Positions 40,465-50,218 of a stretch of DNA of 64,000 nucleotides are shown one piece after another. The notes under the pieces were generated by a model that was given only the letters and a program-made list of their open reading frames with translations, was not told the origin of the DNA and did no database searches. The DNA comes from Burkholderiales bacterium (GTDB taxonomy: Bacteria; Pseudomonadota; Gammaproteobacteria; Burkholderiales; Burkholderiaceae_C), in assembly GCA_028868995.1 (NCBI GenBank), contig JAGWTH010000021.1:1-64000 (forward strand). Reading direction: 5' to 3'. The position numbers and the translations under genes were made by a program. The stretch's first letter is position 1. Every line of letters starts with the position of its first letter.

Positions 40465-41628
40465 ATGGGAACGATGGAGCGGATCCTGCGCCTGATGGCC
40501 GACAAGAAGGCCTCGGACGTCTATTTGTCGGCGCACGCGCCGGCGATGATCAAGATCAACGGCCAGACGCTGCCGATCAACAACCAGCTGCTGCCGCCGG
40601 ACGCTCCGCGGGCCCTGCTGGCCGAGGTGCTGCCGGAGCACCGCCTGGAGGAACTCGACGCCAGCGGCGAGCTGAACATGGCCCAGCAGCTGGAAGGCGC
40701 AGGCAACTTCCGCTTTTCCGCCATGCGCCAGCGCGGCACCATCGCCGCGGTGGTGCGCTACATCGCCGCCGACATCCCGCCGCTGGCGTCCCTGCAGGTG
40801 CCCATGATCCTGGGCGACCTGATCATGGAAAAACGCGGCCTGCTCCTCATGGTGGGCTCCACCGGCGCCGGCAAGAGCACGACGCTGGCTTCGATGATGG
40901 ACCACCGCAACGAGAGCATGCCCGGCCACATCCTCACCATCGAGGACCCGGTCGAGTTCATCTTCAAGAACAAGAAGTGCGTGGTCAACCAGCGCGAGGT
41001 GGGCAGCGACACCCAGTCGCTGCAGACGGCGCTGAAGAACGCCCTGCGCCAGGCTCCCGACGTGATCCTGATCGGCGAGATCCGGGACCGGGAAACCATG
41101 TCCGCGGCCATCGCCTACGCGCAATCCGGCCACCTGTGCCTGGCGACCATGCACGCCAACAACAGCTACCAGGCCCTCAACCGCATCCTGTCCTTCTACC
41201 CGGTGGAGGTACGCCCGACCATGCTGGGCGACCTGGCCGCGGCAATGAAGGCCGTCGTCTCGCAGCGCCTGCTGCGCACCGTCTCCGGCAGCCGCGTGCC
41301 GGCGGTGGAGGTGATGCTGAACACCAAGCTGGTCTCCGAGCTGATCGAGAAGGGCGATTTCTCCGGCGTCAAGGAGGCGATGGAGAAGTCCATGGCGGAG
41401 GGCTCGCAGACCTTCGAGCAGGACATCGCCCGCCTGATCCTGGACGGGACCATCGACCGCAAGGAAGGCCTGGCCTACGCCGACTCGCCGACCAACCTGC
41501 AGTGGCGGCTGCAGAACAGCGCCTCGGACCAGTCCAAGGCCCAGGCCTCCAGCGGCGAAGGCGACAGCGAGGCGGACCTGGACGACGAACCGTCGTTCAC
41601 GGAAATCACCCTCGATGTCAAACACTGA
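40465..41628 (+). CDS. pilU: Type IV pilus retraction ATPase, PilU type
   Basis: 387-residue cytoplasmic hexameric ATPase of the PilT/PilU family, which powers pilus retraction and twitching. Walker A GSTGAGKST at 131-139, Asp box IEDPVEFI, Walker B LIGEIRDRET and His box GHLCLATMHAN are present. The C-terminus continues past the PilT length with ADSPTNLQWRL and an acidic tail ending EITLDVKH, closely matching PilU. The ATG at 40465 has GGAGG seven bases upstream. It is embedded between dapD and dapE, an order typical of Comamonadaceae. No pilT is in the window. Confidence 0.92.
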   Translation: MGTMERILRLMADKKASDVYLSAHAPAMIKINGQTLPINNQLLPPDAPRALLAEVLPEHRLEELDASGELNMAQQLEGAGNFRFSAMRQRGTIAAVVRYIAADIPPLASLQVPMILGDLIMEKRGLLLMVGSTGAGKSTTLASMMDHRNESMPGHILTIEDPVEFIFKNKKCVVNQREVGSDTQSLQTALKNALRQAPDVILIGEIRDRETMSAAIAYAQSGHLCLATMHANNSYQALNRILSFYPVEVRPTMLGDLAAAMKAVVSQRLLRTVSGSRVPAVEVMLNTKLVSELIEKGDFSGVKEAMEKSMAEGSQTFEQDIARLILDGTIDRKEGLAYADSPTNLQWRLQNSASDQSKAQASSGEGDSEADLDDEPSFTEITLDVKH

Positions 41629-41656
41629 GAAAAGTCGCAAGCGACTTTTCTCAGTG
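41623..41656 (+). terminator. 16-bp perfect hairpin overlapping the pilU stop
   Basis: CACTGAGAAAAGTCGC pairs perfectly with GCGACTTTTCTCAGTG around AA. The stop TGA is inside the left arm, and the right arm supplies TTTTCTC. Acts as a bidirectional terminator candidate. Confidence 0.7.
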
Positions 41657-41666
41657 GTCTGATCAG

Positions 41667-41700
41667 TGGGAAAAGGACCGGCAAAGCCGGATCCTTTCCC
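41667..41700 (+). terminator. Second hairpin after pilU
   Basis: GGGAAAAGGACCGGC pairs imperfectly with GCCGGATCCTTTCCC around AAA. It is the second of two tandem stem-loops in the 144-base gap before dapE and would reinforce termination, separating pilU from dapE transcription. Confidence 0.5.
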
Positions 41701-41737
41701 CAAGAGGGACCGCGCTGCATGTTATTCCGCGCGCTCC

Positions 41738-41765
41738 TTGAGCCGCTGCGCGGTGGCCGTAGACT
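41738..41765 (+). promoter_or_regulatory. Sigma-70 promoter of dapE, near-leaderless
   Basis: TTGAGC (41738-41743), a 16-bp spacer and TAGACT (41760-41765), with seven bases to the ATG at 41773. Best two-box promoter among the short-leader genes here; the transcript would start at or next to the start codon. Confidence 0.5.
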
Positions 41766-41772
41766 ATCGGCA

Positions 41773-42918
41773 ATGTCCAAGACCCTGCATCTCACCGAGC
41801 AGCTGATCGCCCAGCGTTCGGTCACGCCCGAGGACGGGCAGTGCCAGCCCCTGATCCAGGCGCGCCTGGCGCCGCTGGGGTTCGCCTGCGAGACCATCGT
41901 GAGCGGCCCGGCCGATTTCCGCGTCACCAACCTGTGGGCCAAGCGGCCGGGCCGCAGCGGCCGCACCCTGGTGTTCGCCGGCCACACCGATGTCGTGCCC
42001 ACCGGCCCGCTGGAGCAATGGACCAGCGACCCCTTCGTTCCCAGCCACCGCGACGGCAGGCTTTATGGGCGCGGCGCCGCCGACATGAAGACCTCCATCG
42101 CGGCCTTCACGGTCGCCGCGGAGGAGTTCCTGGCCGCGCACCCGCAGCCGAAACTGGGCATCGCCCTGCTGCTGACCAGCGACGAGGAAGGCCCCAGCGT
42201 GGACGGCACCGTGGTCGTTTGCGAGAAGCTGCGCGAACGCGGCGAAAAGCTGGATTACTGCATCGTGGGCGAGCCGACCTCGGTCGAGAAGCTGGGCGAC
42301 ATGATCAAGAACGGCCGGCGGGGCAGCCTGACCGGCAAGCTCACGGTCAAGGGCATCCAGGCGCACATCGCCTATCCGCAGCTGGGACTGAACCCCATCC
42401 ACAAGGCCCTGCCCGCCCTGGCCGAGCTGGCGGCCACGGAATGGGACCGGGGCAACGAGTTCTTCCCGCCCACCAGCTTCCAGATCAGCAACATCCACGG
42501 CGGCACGGGCGCGGGCAACATCATCCCGGGCCGGGCGGTGATCGACTTCAACTTCCGCTTCGCCAGCGTCAGCACCGCCGAGGAGCTGCAGCAGCGCGTG
42601 CACGCCATCCTCGACCGCCACGGTCTCGACTACGAGCTGCAGTGGACCGTGGGCGGCCAGCCCTTCCTCACCACGCCCGGCGAACTGGTGGGCGCAGTGC
42701 AGGAGGCGATCCGCGCCGTGACCGGCGTGGACACCGAGCTGTCCACCACCGGCGGCACCAGCGACGGCCGCTTCATCTCCAGGATCTGCCCGCAGGTGAT
42801 CGAGTTCGGCCCCATCAATGCCAGCATCCACAAGATCGACGAGCACGTCCGGGTGGCCGACCTGGACCCGCTGAAGGAGATCTACCGCGGCGTGCTCGAG
42901 CGCCTGGAAGCGCTGTGA
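41773..42918 (+). CDS. dapE: Succinyl-diaminopimelate desuccinylase DapE
   Basis: Metallohydrolase releasing succinate from N-succinyl-LL-DAP. 381 residues, M20 family. Zinc ligands: H71 in [10 protein letters not shown]104 in GRGAADMK, and E138-E139 in [10 protein letters not shown], with the dimerisation lid between about 180 and 290 and the final His in [12 protein letters not shown]. The ATG at 41773 starts the family N-terminus. Its stop overlaps the prmB GTG, so it heads the dapE-prmB-yheS operon. Confidence 0.95.
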   Translation: MSKTLHLTEQLIAQRSVTPEDGQCQPLIQARLAPLGFACETIVSGPADFRVTNLWAKRPGRSGRTLVFAGHTDVVPTGPLEQWTSDPFVPSHRDGRLYGRGAADMKTSIAAFTVAAEEFLAAHPQPKLGIALLLTSDEEGPSVDGTVVVCEKLRERGEKLDYCIVGEPTSVEKLGDMIKNGRRGSLTGKLTVKGIQAHIAYPQLGLNPIHKALPALAELAATEWDRGNEFFPPTSFQISNIHGGTGAGNIIPGRAVIDFNFRFASVSTAEELQQRVHAILDRHGLDYELQWTVGGQPFLTTPGELVGAVQEAIRAVTGVDTELSTTGGTSDGRFISRICPQVIEFGPINASIHKIDEHVRVADLDPLKEIYRGVLERLEAL

Positions 42919-43778
42919 GGCTGCTCGCCCTGGTGGAGGAGCTGGCGGCGCAGCTCGAGGCCGCGGGCGTGAGCTTCGGCCACGGCACCACCAATGCCTT
43001 CGACGAGGCCGCCTGGCTGGTGCTGTGGCACCTGGGCCTGCCGCTGGACGAACTGGACCTGCATGCCGAACGCGAGCTGCAGCCGCAGGAGATGGAGGCT
43101 GCCCGCGAGCTGCTGCACCGGCGCATCGCGACGCGCAAGCCCGCCGCCTACCTCACGCGCGAGGCCTGGCTGCAGGGCGTGCCTTTCTACGTCGACGAGC
43201 GCGCCATCGTGCCGCGCAGCTTCATCGCCGAACTGCTGGCCGACGGCAGCATCGACCCCTGGCTGTCGGACCGCACCCGCAAGGTGCTGGACCTGTGCAC
43301 CGGCAACGGCAGCCTCGCGGTGCTGGCGGCCATGGCCTGGCCCGAGGTCGAGGTCGACGCCGCCGACATCTCCCCCGAGGCGCTGGAGGTGGCGCGCATC
43401 AACGTGGACCGGCACGCACTGGGCGGCCGCATCCGGCTCGTGCAGTCCGACGGCCTGGCCGCCCTGCCCGGCCCCTACGACCTGATCCTCTGCAACCCGC
43501 CCTACGTCAACGCGCAGAGCATGGCGCAGCTGCCGGCGGAATACCGCGCCGAGCCCGAGCTGGCCCTGGCCGGCGGCGCGGACGGCATGGACTTCGTCCG
43601 CGCGCTGCTGCGCGACGCGCCCTCGCGCATGAGCCCGCAGGCGGTGCTGGTGCTGGAGATCGGCAACGAGCGTGCGCACTTCCAGGCCGCCTTCCCCAGG
43701 CTGGAAGCGGTTTGGCTGGAGACCAGCGCGGGCAGCGACCAGGTGCTGCTGCTGACGCGGGAGGCGCTGGCGGCATGA
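42915..43778 (+). CDS. prmB: 50S ribosomal protein L3 N5-glutamine methyltransferase PrmB
   Basis: SAM-dependent methyltransferase of the HemK family acting on a Gln of ribosomal protein L3. 287 residues. The SAM-binding motif is [15 protein letters not shown] (about 131-145) and the catalytic NPPY is in [12 protein letters not shown] (about 193). The N-terminal helical domain with [16 protein letters not shown] is characteristic of PrmB rather than PrmC. The GTG start overlaps the dapE stop, and the stop overlaps yheS. Confidence 0.93.
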   Translation: MRLLALVEELAAQLEAAGVSFGHGTTNAFDEAAWLVLWHLGLPLDELDLHAERELQPQEMEAARELLHRRIATRKPAAYLTREAWLQGVPFYVDERAIVPRSFIAELLADGSIDPWLSDRTRKVLDLCTGNGSLAVLAAMAWPEVEVDAADISPEALEVARINVDRHALGGRIRLVQSDGLAALPGPYDLILCNPPYVNAQSMAQLPAEYRAEPELALAGGADGMDFVRALLRDAPSRMSPQAVLVLEIGNERAHFQAAFPRLEAVWLETSAGSDQVLLLTREALAA

Positions 43779-45718
43779 TCACGCTGCGCAACGTGACGCT
43801 GCGCCGCGGCGCCAAGGTCCTCCTCGACGGCGTATCCGTCACCCTCAACCCCGGCGAGAAAGTCGGCCTGGTCGGCCGCAACGGCGCCGGCAAGTCGACC
43901 CTGTTCGCCCTGTTCAACGGCAGCCTGCACGAGGACGCGGGCGAGTTCTCGCTGCCGGCGCAGTGGCGGCTTGCCCAGGTCGCGCAGAACATGCCAGAGA
44001 GCGACGAGCCGGCCACCGCCTTCGTGCTGGCGGGCGACACGCGCCTGGCGTCCCTGCGCGAGGCGCTCGCGCATGCCGAGGCGAGCGGTGACGGCATCGG
44101 CATCGCCCACGCGCATTCCGACCTCGCCGACGCCGGCGCACACGACGCCGCGCCGCGGGCGCAGGCGCTGATCCTGGGCCTGGGCTTCCGGCCGGACGAA
44201 CTCGAGCGCCCGGTCAACAGCTTCTCCGGCGGCTGGCGCATGCGCCTGCAGCTCGCGCGGGCCCTGATGTGCCCCTCGGACCTGCTGCTGCTGGACGAAC
44301 CCACCAACCACCTGGACCTGGACGCCCTGGTCTGGCTGGAAGGCTGGCTGCAGCGCTATGCCGGGACGATGATCGTGATCAGCCATGACCGCGAGTTCCT
44401 GGACGCGGTGACCAACGTGACGCTGCAGATCGAGAACCAGCAACTCGCGCGCTACGGCGGCAACTACAGCGCCTTCGAGCTGCTGCGCGCCCAGCAGCTG
44501 GAGCAGCAGCAGGCGGCCTACGCCCGCCAGCAGGACAAGATCGCCCACCTGCAGAAATTCATCGACCGTTTCAAGGCCAAGGCCACCAAGGCGAAGCAGG
44601 CGCAGAGCCGGGTCAAGGCGCTGGAGCGCATGGAGAAGATCGCCCCGGTGCTGGCCAGCGCGGAGTTCACCTTCGAATTCCGCGAGCCGCAGAACCTGCC
44701 GAATCCGATGCTGGCGATCCAGGGTGCGTCTTTCGGTTATGGCGACCAGGTCATCCTGCGCAACGTCGACCGCTCGGTGCTCGCCGGCCAGCGCATCGGC
44801 ATCCTCGGCGCCAACGGCCAGGGCAAGTCCACGCTGGTGAAGACCATCGCCCGCACCCTGCCGCCCCTGGCCGGCCGCATCACCGAGGGCAAGGGCCTCG
44901 CGATCGGCTATTTCGCGCAGCAGGAGCTGGACGTGCTGCGCCCGCAGGACACGCCGCTGGAGCACATGGTGCGCCTGGCCCGCGAACACGCCGCCGCCAC
45001 CGGCCAGTCCGACCGCGAGCAGGACCTGCGCAACTACCTGGGCCAGTTCCTGTTTTCCGGCGACATGGTGCAGCAGGTCGTCGGCACCATGAGCGGCGGC
45101 GAGAAGGCGCGCCTGGTGCTGGCGATGATCGTGTGGCAGCGCCCCAACCTGCTGCTGCTGGACGAGCCCACCAACCACCTGGACCTCGCCACCCGCGAGG
45201 CGCTGGCCATGGCGCTCAACGAATTCGAGGGCACGGTGATGCTGGTGAGCCACGACCGCGCCCTGCTGCGCGCCGTGTGCGACGAGTTCTGGCTGGTTGG
45301 CCGCGGCACGGTGGCGCCGTTCGACGGCGACCTCGACGACTACCAGCGCTACCTGCTGGAGGAGGCGCGCCGCCTGCGCGAGCAGGTCGCCGCCGCGGCC
45401 CCGGCGGCCGCTCCCGCGGCGTCCGGGTCGCGCCTCACGCCGCAGGAGCAGCGCCGGCAGCAGGCCCAGCAGCGCCAGGAACTGGCCGCGCGCCTGAAGC
45501 CGCTGAGGAAGGAGCGCGAGCAGGCCGAACAGCGCATCGCGGCGCTGGAATCCGAGAAGGCGCAGCTGGAAGGCCGCCTGGCCACCGTGCTCACGCCCGC
45601 CGACATCGCCGAAGCCGGTCGCCGCCTGAAGGCCGTGGCCGACGAACTGGCGCGCCTGGAAGACCGCTGGCTGGAGCTGGCGGGCGAGATCGAGGCCGCC
45701 GAGGCGACCGGCGGTTGA
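43775..45718 (+). CDS. yheS: ABC-F family ATPase, YheS type
   Basis: Cytoplasmic translation-associated ABC-F protein with two ATPase domains and no membrane segments, 647 residues. Domain 1: GRNGAGKST near 35, signature FSGGWRMRLQLARAL, Walker B LLLLDEPTNHLDLDAL. The interdomain linker is charged (KAKATKAKQAQSRVKALERMEKI, about 265-287). Domain 2: GANGQGKST and MSGGEKARLVLAM. The coiled-coil C-terminal tail (about 540-640) is Gln/Arg/Glu-rich. It aligns with E. coli YheS from start to end. Third gene in the overlapping dapE-prmB-yheS operon. Confidence 0.93.
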   Translation: MITLRNVTLRRGAKVLLDGVSVTLNPGEKVGLVGRNGAGKSTLFALFNGSLHEDAGEFSLPAQWRLAQVAQNMPESDEPATAFVLAGDTRLASLREALAHAEASGDGIGIAHAHSDLADAGAHDAAPRAQALILGLGFRPDELERPVNSFSGGWRMRLQLARALMCPSDLLLLDEPTNHLDLDALVWLEGWLQRYAGTMIVISHDREFLDAVTNVTLQIENQQLARYGGNYSAFELLRAQQLEQQQAAYARQQDKIAHLQKFIDRFKAKATKAKQAQSRVKALERMEKIAPVLASAEFTFEFREPQNLPNPMLAIQGASFGYGDQVILRNVDRSVLAGQRIGILGANGQGKSTLVKTIARTLPPLAGRITEGKGLAIGYFAQQELDVLRPQDTPLEHMVRLAREHAAATGQSDREQDLRNYLGQFLFSGDMVQQVVGTMSGGEKARLVLAMIVWQRPNLLLLDEPTNHLDLATREALAMALNEFEGTVMLVSHDRALLRAVCDEFWLVGRGTVAPFDGDLDDYQRYLLEEARRLREQVAAAAPAAAPAASGSRLTPQEQRRQQAQQRQELAARLKPLRKEREQAEQRIAALESEKAQLEGRLATVLTPADIAEAGRRLKAVADELARLEDRWLELAGEIEAAEATGG

Positions 45719-45743
45719 CGATCCAAGGCTGCCGCGACCCCTC

Positions 45744-46292
45744 ATGATCCGCATGGCAACGCCCACCCAGCTCGCCGCCGGCGACCCCGCGCTGCTGGCC
45801 ACCATCCAGCGCGCGCGCCGGCTGCTGCACCGGCGGGCCCTGGCCGGTGCAGCCGCCAGCGTCGTGCCGATTCCCGGCCTGGATTGGCTGGTGGACGCGG
45901 CCTTGCTGTCGCGGCTGATCCCGGCCATCAGCGCCGAATTCGGCCTCGCGCCGGAACAGATCGCGCAACTGCCGCCGCGCAAGCGCCAGACGGTGAAGAA
46001 GGCCGTGAGCGTGGTCGGCTCGATGGTGATCGGCAGGTTTCTCACCGAGGACCTGGTGATCCGGGCCTCCGCCGCGCTGGGCCGCCGGCTCACCGTGCGG
46101 CGGGCGGCGAAGCTCGTCCCCCTGGCAGGCCAGGCGGTGTCGGCGCTGATCGGCTACGCCGCCATCCGCTACCTCGGCGAACAGCACATCCGCGACTGCG
46201 TGGAGGTGTGCCGCCGCGCGCGCCTGAGGCTGCCCCTGCCAGCACATCCTGCGGGGCCCGCTGTGGCCGCGCGCCGGCCGGCGCGCGGCTGA
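45744..46292 (+). CDS. Unknown protein with DUF697-like hydrophobic module
   Basis: 182 residues. The middle (about 32-70) reads AGAAASVVPIPGLDWLVD followed by LIPAISAEFGL, a pattern like DUF697 proteins (small hydrophobic module with a PIPG turn). A second hydrophobic hairpin around 130-150 (LVPLAGQAVSALIGYAAIRYL) follows. The tail is Arg/Pro/Ala-rich. Probably membrane-associated. No ribosome binding site is clear; ATG 45753 is an equally good start. Downstream of yheS by 25 bases and convergent with the SDR gene. Function not known. Confidence 0.65.
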   Translation: MIRMATPTQLAAGDPALLATIQRARRLLHRRALAGAAASVVPIPGLDWLVDAALLSRLIPAISAEFGLAPEQIAQLPPRKRQTVKKAVSVVGSMVIGRFLTEDLVIRASAALGRRLTVRRAAKLVPLAGQAVSALIGYAAIRYLGEQHIRDCVEVCRRARLRLPLPAHPAGPAVAARRPARG

Positions 46293-46307
46293 TCCTCGAC
46301 GCGGGGC

Positions 46308-47017
<710 letters not shown>

Positions 47018-47021
<4 letters not shown>

Positions 47022-47782
47022 GCCGTCGTCACTCCGCCGTCGACCGGCAGCACCACGCCGGTGATGAACGAGGCCGCCTCCGAGGCCAGGAACACCGCCG
47101 CCATCGCGATCTCGGAGGGCTGCGCGAGGCGCGCCAGCGGCACCGAATCCAGGCGGAAGCCCACGCCCGGCGGCGGCGGATAGAGGCTGCGGAACTGCTG
47201 GCTCATCTCCATCACGCCCCGCAGCATGGCGGTGTCGGTGCTGCCGGGGGCGATGCAGTTGACCCGCACCTTGTGCCGGCCGAAGTCGATCGCGGCGCTG
47301 CGCGTGAGCTGGGCCAGCGCGCCCTTGCTGGCGCCGTAGGCGGCGCTCAGCGGCTTGCCCACCAGCGCCTGGTCGGAAGCGACGTTCACGATGGCGCCGC
47401 CGCCTGCCTCCACCATCCCGGGCAGCACGGCCTTCATCAGCAGGAAGGGCGCGGTGAAGTTCACCGCCATCACCTTCTGCAGGTCGGCCAGCGAGGTGTC
47501 CGGAATGCTCCCGAGCAAGGTGGTGCCGGCGCAGTTCACCAGCACCCGCGGCGCGCCATGGCGCGCGATCAGGTCGGCGGCCCGGGCTTCCAGCGTATCG
47601 ACCGCGGCGAGGTCGATGTCCGGCAGGTCCAGGCCCACGACGCGGCATCCCTGGCGTTCCAGCAGCTGCGCGATCTCGCGGCCGATCCCGCCGCGGTGCC
47701 CGGTGACGAAGGCGAGCCAGCCCGCGAGGCCGGGAAACTGAAGCCCGCCCGCAGCGGGCCCGGTGGCGCGATCCTCAGACAT
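47018..47782 (-). CDS. SDR family oxidoreductase, second of a pair
   Basis: 254 residues. Nucleotide-binding TGHRGGIG near residue 28, NCAGT, Ser of NVASDQ, and Tyr/Lys of AYGASKG. C-terminal LPVDGGVTTA. It is the promoter-proximal member of the two-gene operon. Pairs of different SDRs can act on successive steps or on opposite stereoisomers of a substrate, but nothing nearby reveals it. The 150 bases upstream contain a GCGGGG-TGT-CCCCGC hairpin and no obvious promoter. Confidence 0.9.
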
Positions 47783-47930
47783 GGGTTCGTCCTGTTGTTG
47801 TTTTCATAGTCGCGCGCCCGGCGGGCACGCGCCGCGCCAGCATAGCGAATCGCGGGGTGTCCCCGCCGCGGGAAAGGTCTCGCGCAGGACGGCCCACCCG
47901 CGCTCGGCGACCCGCGCTGCGCGGACCATG

Positions 47931-47965
47931 AAAAAGGCCTGCTGCGACTCGCGCCGCAGCAGGCC
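47931..47965 (-). terminator. Intrinsic terminator of tRNA-Lys
   Basis: On the minus strand GGCCTGCTGCG pairs with CGCAGCAGGCC (11 bp, eight-base loop) followed by TTTTT, nine bases after the tRNA CCA end. Confidence 0.9.
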
Positions 47966-47974
47966 CTGGATGGG

Positions 47975-48050
47975 TGGTGGGTCGTGCAGGATTCGAACCT
48001 GCGACCAATAGATTAAAAGTCTACTGCTCTACCGACTGAGCTAACGACCC
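47975..48050 (-). tRNA. tRNA-Lys (UUU)
   Basis: 76 bases including an encoded CCA. The acceptor stem GGGTCGT pairs with ACGACCC, the T arm holds GTTCGAATC, and the D arm holds GCTCAGTCGGTAGAGC. The anticodon loop CTTTTAA has anticodon TTT at 48017-48015. Own -10 in the end of tcdA and own terminator, so it is a single-gene transcription unit. Confidence 0.97.
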
Positions 48051-48088
48051 GACCGTCTTGCCGCCGATGTTCAGCAGCAAAGCCCGCG

Positions 48089-48094
48089 ATTATA
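48089..48094 (-). promoter_or_regulatory. -10 element of tRNA-Lys
   Basis: Consensus TATAAT on the minus strand, overlapping the tcdA stop codon and 38 bases before the tRNA. The -35 is not recognisable at 17-18 bp. tcdA transcripts could also read into the tRNA. Confidence 0.6.
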
Positions 48095-48881
48095 GCGTGC
48101 TTTGCGCGCCTTTCGCGCCGGCGGCGATGCGATCGAGCACCCAACCGGCGGCGCACTGGCCGAAGGTCGCGGTCACGCTCACCACCGAGCCATAGCCGTG
48201 GCAGTTGAGCGAGCCGTCGCCCTCGACGGCGCAGGAAGGATCGGGCGGCGCCACCGCCTCGCGACTGAAGACGCAGGCGATGCCGATGCGCTTGCCTTCC
48301 CTGGGCGCGCCGTGGTGCTTGCGCAGGCGGTAGCGCAGCTGCGCCAGCAGCGGGTCGTGCGTGGCATGGGCGAGGTCATCGATGTCGACGCGGTGCGCCA
48401 GGCGCTTGCCGCCGGCCGCGCCGCAAGCGATGAACAAGGCCTTCGCGCGGCGCGCCCAGGCGGCCATGGCCACCTTGGCCTTGAGCTCGTCGCAGGCGTC
48501 GATCACCGCGTCCGCCCCTTCGGTCAGCAGGGCCGGCCAGTTGTCCGGCTCCACGAACTCCTCCACGGCGTCCACCCGGCAACCCGGGTGGATCTGCGCG
48601 ATGCGCTCGCGCATGGCCAGGACCTTGGCCTGCCCCAGCGTGCCGTCGAGTGCCTGGACCTGCCGGTTGATGTTCGACTCGGCGACGTGGTCGAGGTCGA
48701 CCAGCGTGAGGCGCCCCACGCCGCTGCGGGCCAGCGCTTCCGCGGCCCAGGAGCCCACGCCGCCGATGCCGACGACCGCCACGTGCGCGCGGCGGATCGC
48801 GGCGGCGCCGGCCAGGCCATACAGGCGCTCCAGGCCACCGAAGCGCCGCTGCAGGTCCGCGGCCTCGTCCAGGTGCGTCAT
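48090..48881 (-). CDS. tcdA: tRNA threonylcarbamoyladenosine dehydratase TcdA (CsdL)
   Basis: E1-like enzyme that uses ATP to cyclise t6A to ct6A at position 37 of ANN-decoding tRNAs. 263 residues. The nucleotide-binding motif is GIGGVGSWAAEALARSGVG (about 38-56), followed by LTLVDLDHVAESNINRQ. Lacks UBA1-type Cys domain extensions. It ends just before tRNA-Lys(UUU), itself a substrate class of the modification, though the adjacency may be coincidental. Follows cpoB by 19 bases. Confidence 0.93.
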   Translation of the reverse strand: MTHLDEAADLQRRFGGLERLYGLAGAAAIRRAHVAVVGIGGVGSWAAEALARSGVGRLTLVDLDHVAESNINRQVQALDGTLGQAKVLAMRERIAQIHPGCRVDAVEEFVEPDNWPALLTEGADAVIDACDELKAKVAMAAWARRAKALFIACGAAGGKRLAHRVDIDDLAHATHDPLLAQLRYRLRKHHGAPREGKRIGIACVFSREAVAPPDPSCAVEGDGSLNCHGYGSVVSVTATFGQCAAGWVLDRIAAGAKGAQSTL

Positions 48882-48900
48882 GCGCGCCCCCGGACCGCGT

Positions 48901-49674
48901 TCAGCGCAGCCGCGCGAGCCGCTCCCGGGCGGCGCTGGCCGCTTCGGACTGCGGATAGGCCTTGACCAGGTCGTCCAGCGTGCGGCGGGCCCCGGCGTTG
49001 TCCTTCAGCTCGATCTGGCAGTTGGCGATCGACAGCACCGCCTCGGGCGCGCGCGGATGGTCGGGCGCCTGCTGCAGGAGCGCGCGGAAGTTCCCGATGG
49101 CGCCCTTGTAGTCGCGGTTGGCGTACTGCGCGTTGCCCAGCCAGAACAGCGCCGAGGGCCGGTAGCCGCTGGAAGGGTACTTCTTGACGAAGTCCGCGAA
49201 GGCACCTTGCGCCGCCACGAAGTCGCCGCGCCGGAAGGTCGCCATGGCGGCCTCGAAGTCGCGCTGCTCCGCCGGGTCCGCCGTGAAATTGCGGCCGTCC
49301 ACGTTGACTTGCACCGGCTCGAACTTGCGCAGCCGGTCATCGACGCTCTGCGCCATGTCGCGCTGCTGCTTCTGCAGGTCGGACAGGTCGCGCGTCAGCT
49401 GCTCGTTGGCGCCGCGCAGCTTGGCCATGTCGCCCTTCAGGCCGTCGATCTGGCCTTGCAGGTCCAGCAGGCTGCGTCGCAGCGAGGCGTTGTCGTCGTT
49501 CAGGCTCTTGAGCTGCGTCGCGAAATCCTGGCGCTGCTGGTCCACCTTCTGGCGCAGGTCCAGGATGGCGCGGCGGGCCTCGTCGTCCTCGAACAGCGCC
49601 GCATGGGCGGGCGCGGCGAACAGGGAGGCGACGGCCAGCGCCGCGGCCAGCGCGCTGCGGTTGAGGGCCCTCAT
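48901..49674 (-). CDS. cpoB: Cell division coordinator CpoB (YbgF)
   Basis: Periplasmic Tol-associated protein coordinating outer-membrane constriction with peptidoglycan synthesis. 257 residues: signal peptide with cleavage after AHA near residue 26, an N-terminal coiled coil (about 33-112, RAILDLRQKVDQQRQDF...), and three C-terminal tetratricopeptide repeats (about 138-250, YPSSGYRPSALFWLGNA). Its ATG overlaps the pal stop (ATGA). Confidence 0.94.
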   Translation of the reverse strand: MRALNRSALAAALAVASLFAAPAHAALFEDDEARRAILDLRQKVDQQRQDFATQLKSLNDDNASLRRSLLDLQGQIDGLKGDMAKLRGANEQLTRDLSDLQKQQRDMAQSVDDRLRKFEPVQVNVDGRNFTADPAEQRDFEAAMATFRRGDFVAAQGAFADFVKKYPSSGYRPSALFWLGNAQYANRDYKGAIGNFRALLQQAPDHPRAPEAVLSIANCQIELKDNAGARRTLDDLVKAYPQSEAASAARERLARLR

Positions 49675-50198
49675 CGGTAGACGATCTCGGCCCGGCGGTT
49701 CTTCGCCCAGGCGGCCTCGTCATGCCCATCGACGGCAGGCTTTTCCTTGCCGAAGCTCACGGCCTCGATCTGGCTGTCCTTCACGCCCAGCAGCTCCAGC
49801 GCCTGGCGCACGGCCTCGGACCGGCGCTGGCCCAGGGCCAGGTTGTACTCGCTGCCGCCGCGCTCGTCGGTGTGGCCCTCGATGACCACGTGGCGCTTGG
49901 CGTTCTGCTTCAGGTAACTGGCGTTCTGCTCGATCAGCGTCTGGTACTGCGGCTTGATCGCGTTGCTGTCGTAGTCGAAGTACACGATGCGGGCGACGTT
50001 GACCGGGCCCGCCAGGCTGGATGCCGCCGCGTCGGCCTGCACCGGCTGCACCTGGGTCTGCCCGCCCGCTCCGGGCGCGGCCTGGCTGCTCGCCTGGCCG
50101 CTCTTGTCCTCGACGGGTACGTTGTTGAGCTTGACGCCGCTGGCACAGCCGGCCAGGGTGGCTGCGAAAGCGACAGCCAGGAAAAGGGAACGCTTCAT
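49671..50198 (-). CDS. pal: Peptidoglycan-associated lipoprotein Pal
   Basis: Outer-membrane lipoprotein binding peptidoglycan and TolB. 175 residues. Lipobox LAGC with Cys18, Gln/Ala-rich linker, then an OmpA-like domain: VYFDYDSNAIK near 72 and the meso-DAP-binding HTDERGGSEYNLALGQRRSE (about 112-131). Starts 20 bases after tolB. Confidence 0.96.
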   Translation of the reverse strand: MKRSLFLAVAFAATLAGCASGVKLNNVPVEDKSGQASSQAAPGAGGQTQVQPVQADAAASSLAGPVNVARIVYFDYDSNAIKPQYQTLIEQNASYLKQNAKRHVVIEGHTDERGGSEYNLALGQRRSEAVRQALELLGVKDSQIEAVSFGKEKPAVDGHDEAAWAKNRRAEIVYR

Positions 50199-50218
50199 TC
50201 CAAGGATCTCCAGTGGGT

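Noticed and set aside
43502-46093. Long minus-strand frame opposite prmB and yheS
   Set aside because: No domain can be read in it, whereas yheS and prmB are clear on the plus strand.
47783-47930. Possible small gene upstream of the SDR pair
   Set aside because: No frame with a ribosome binding site or recognisable protein; only a short GCGGGG-TGT-CCCCGC hairpin is present.
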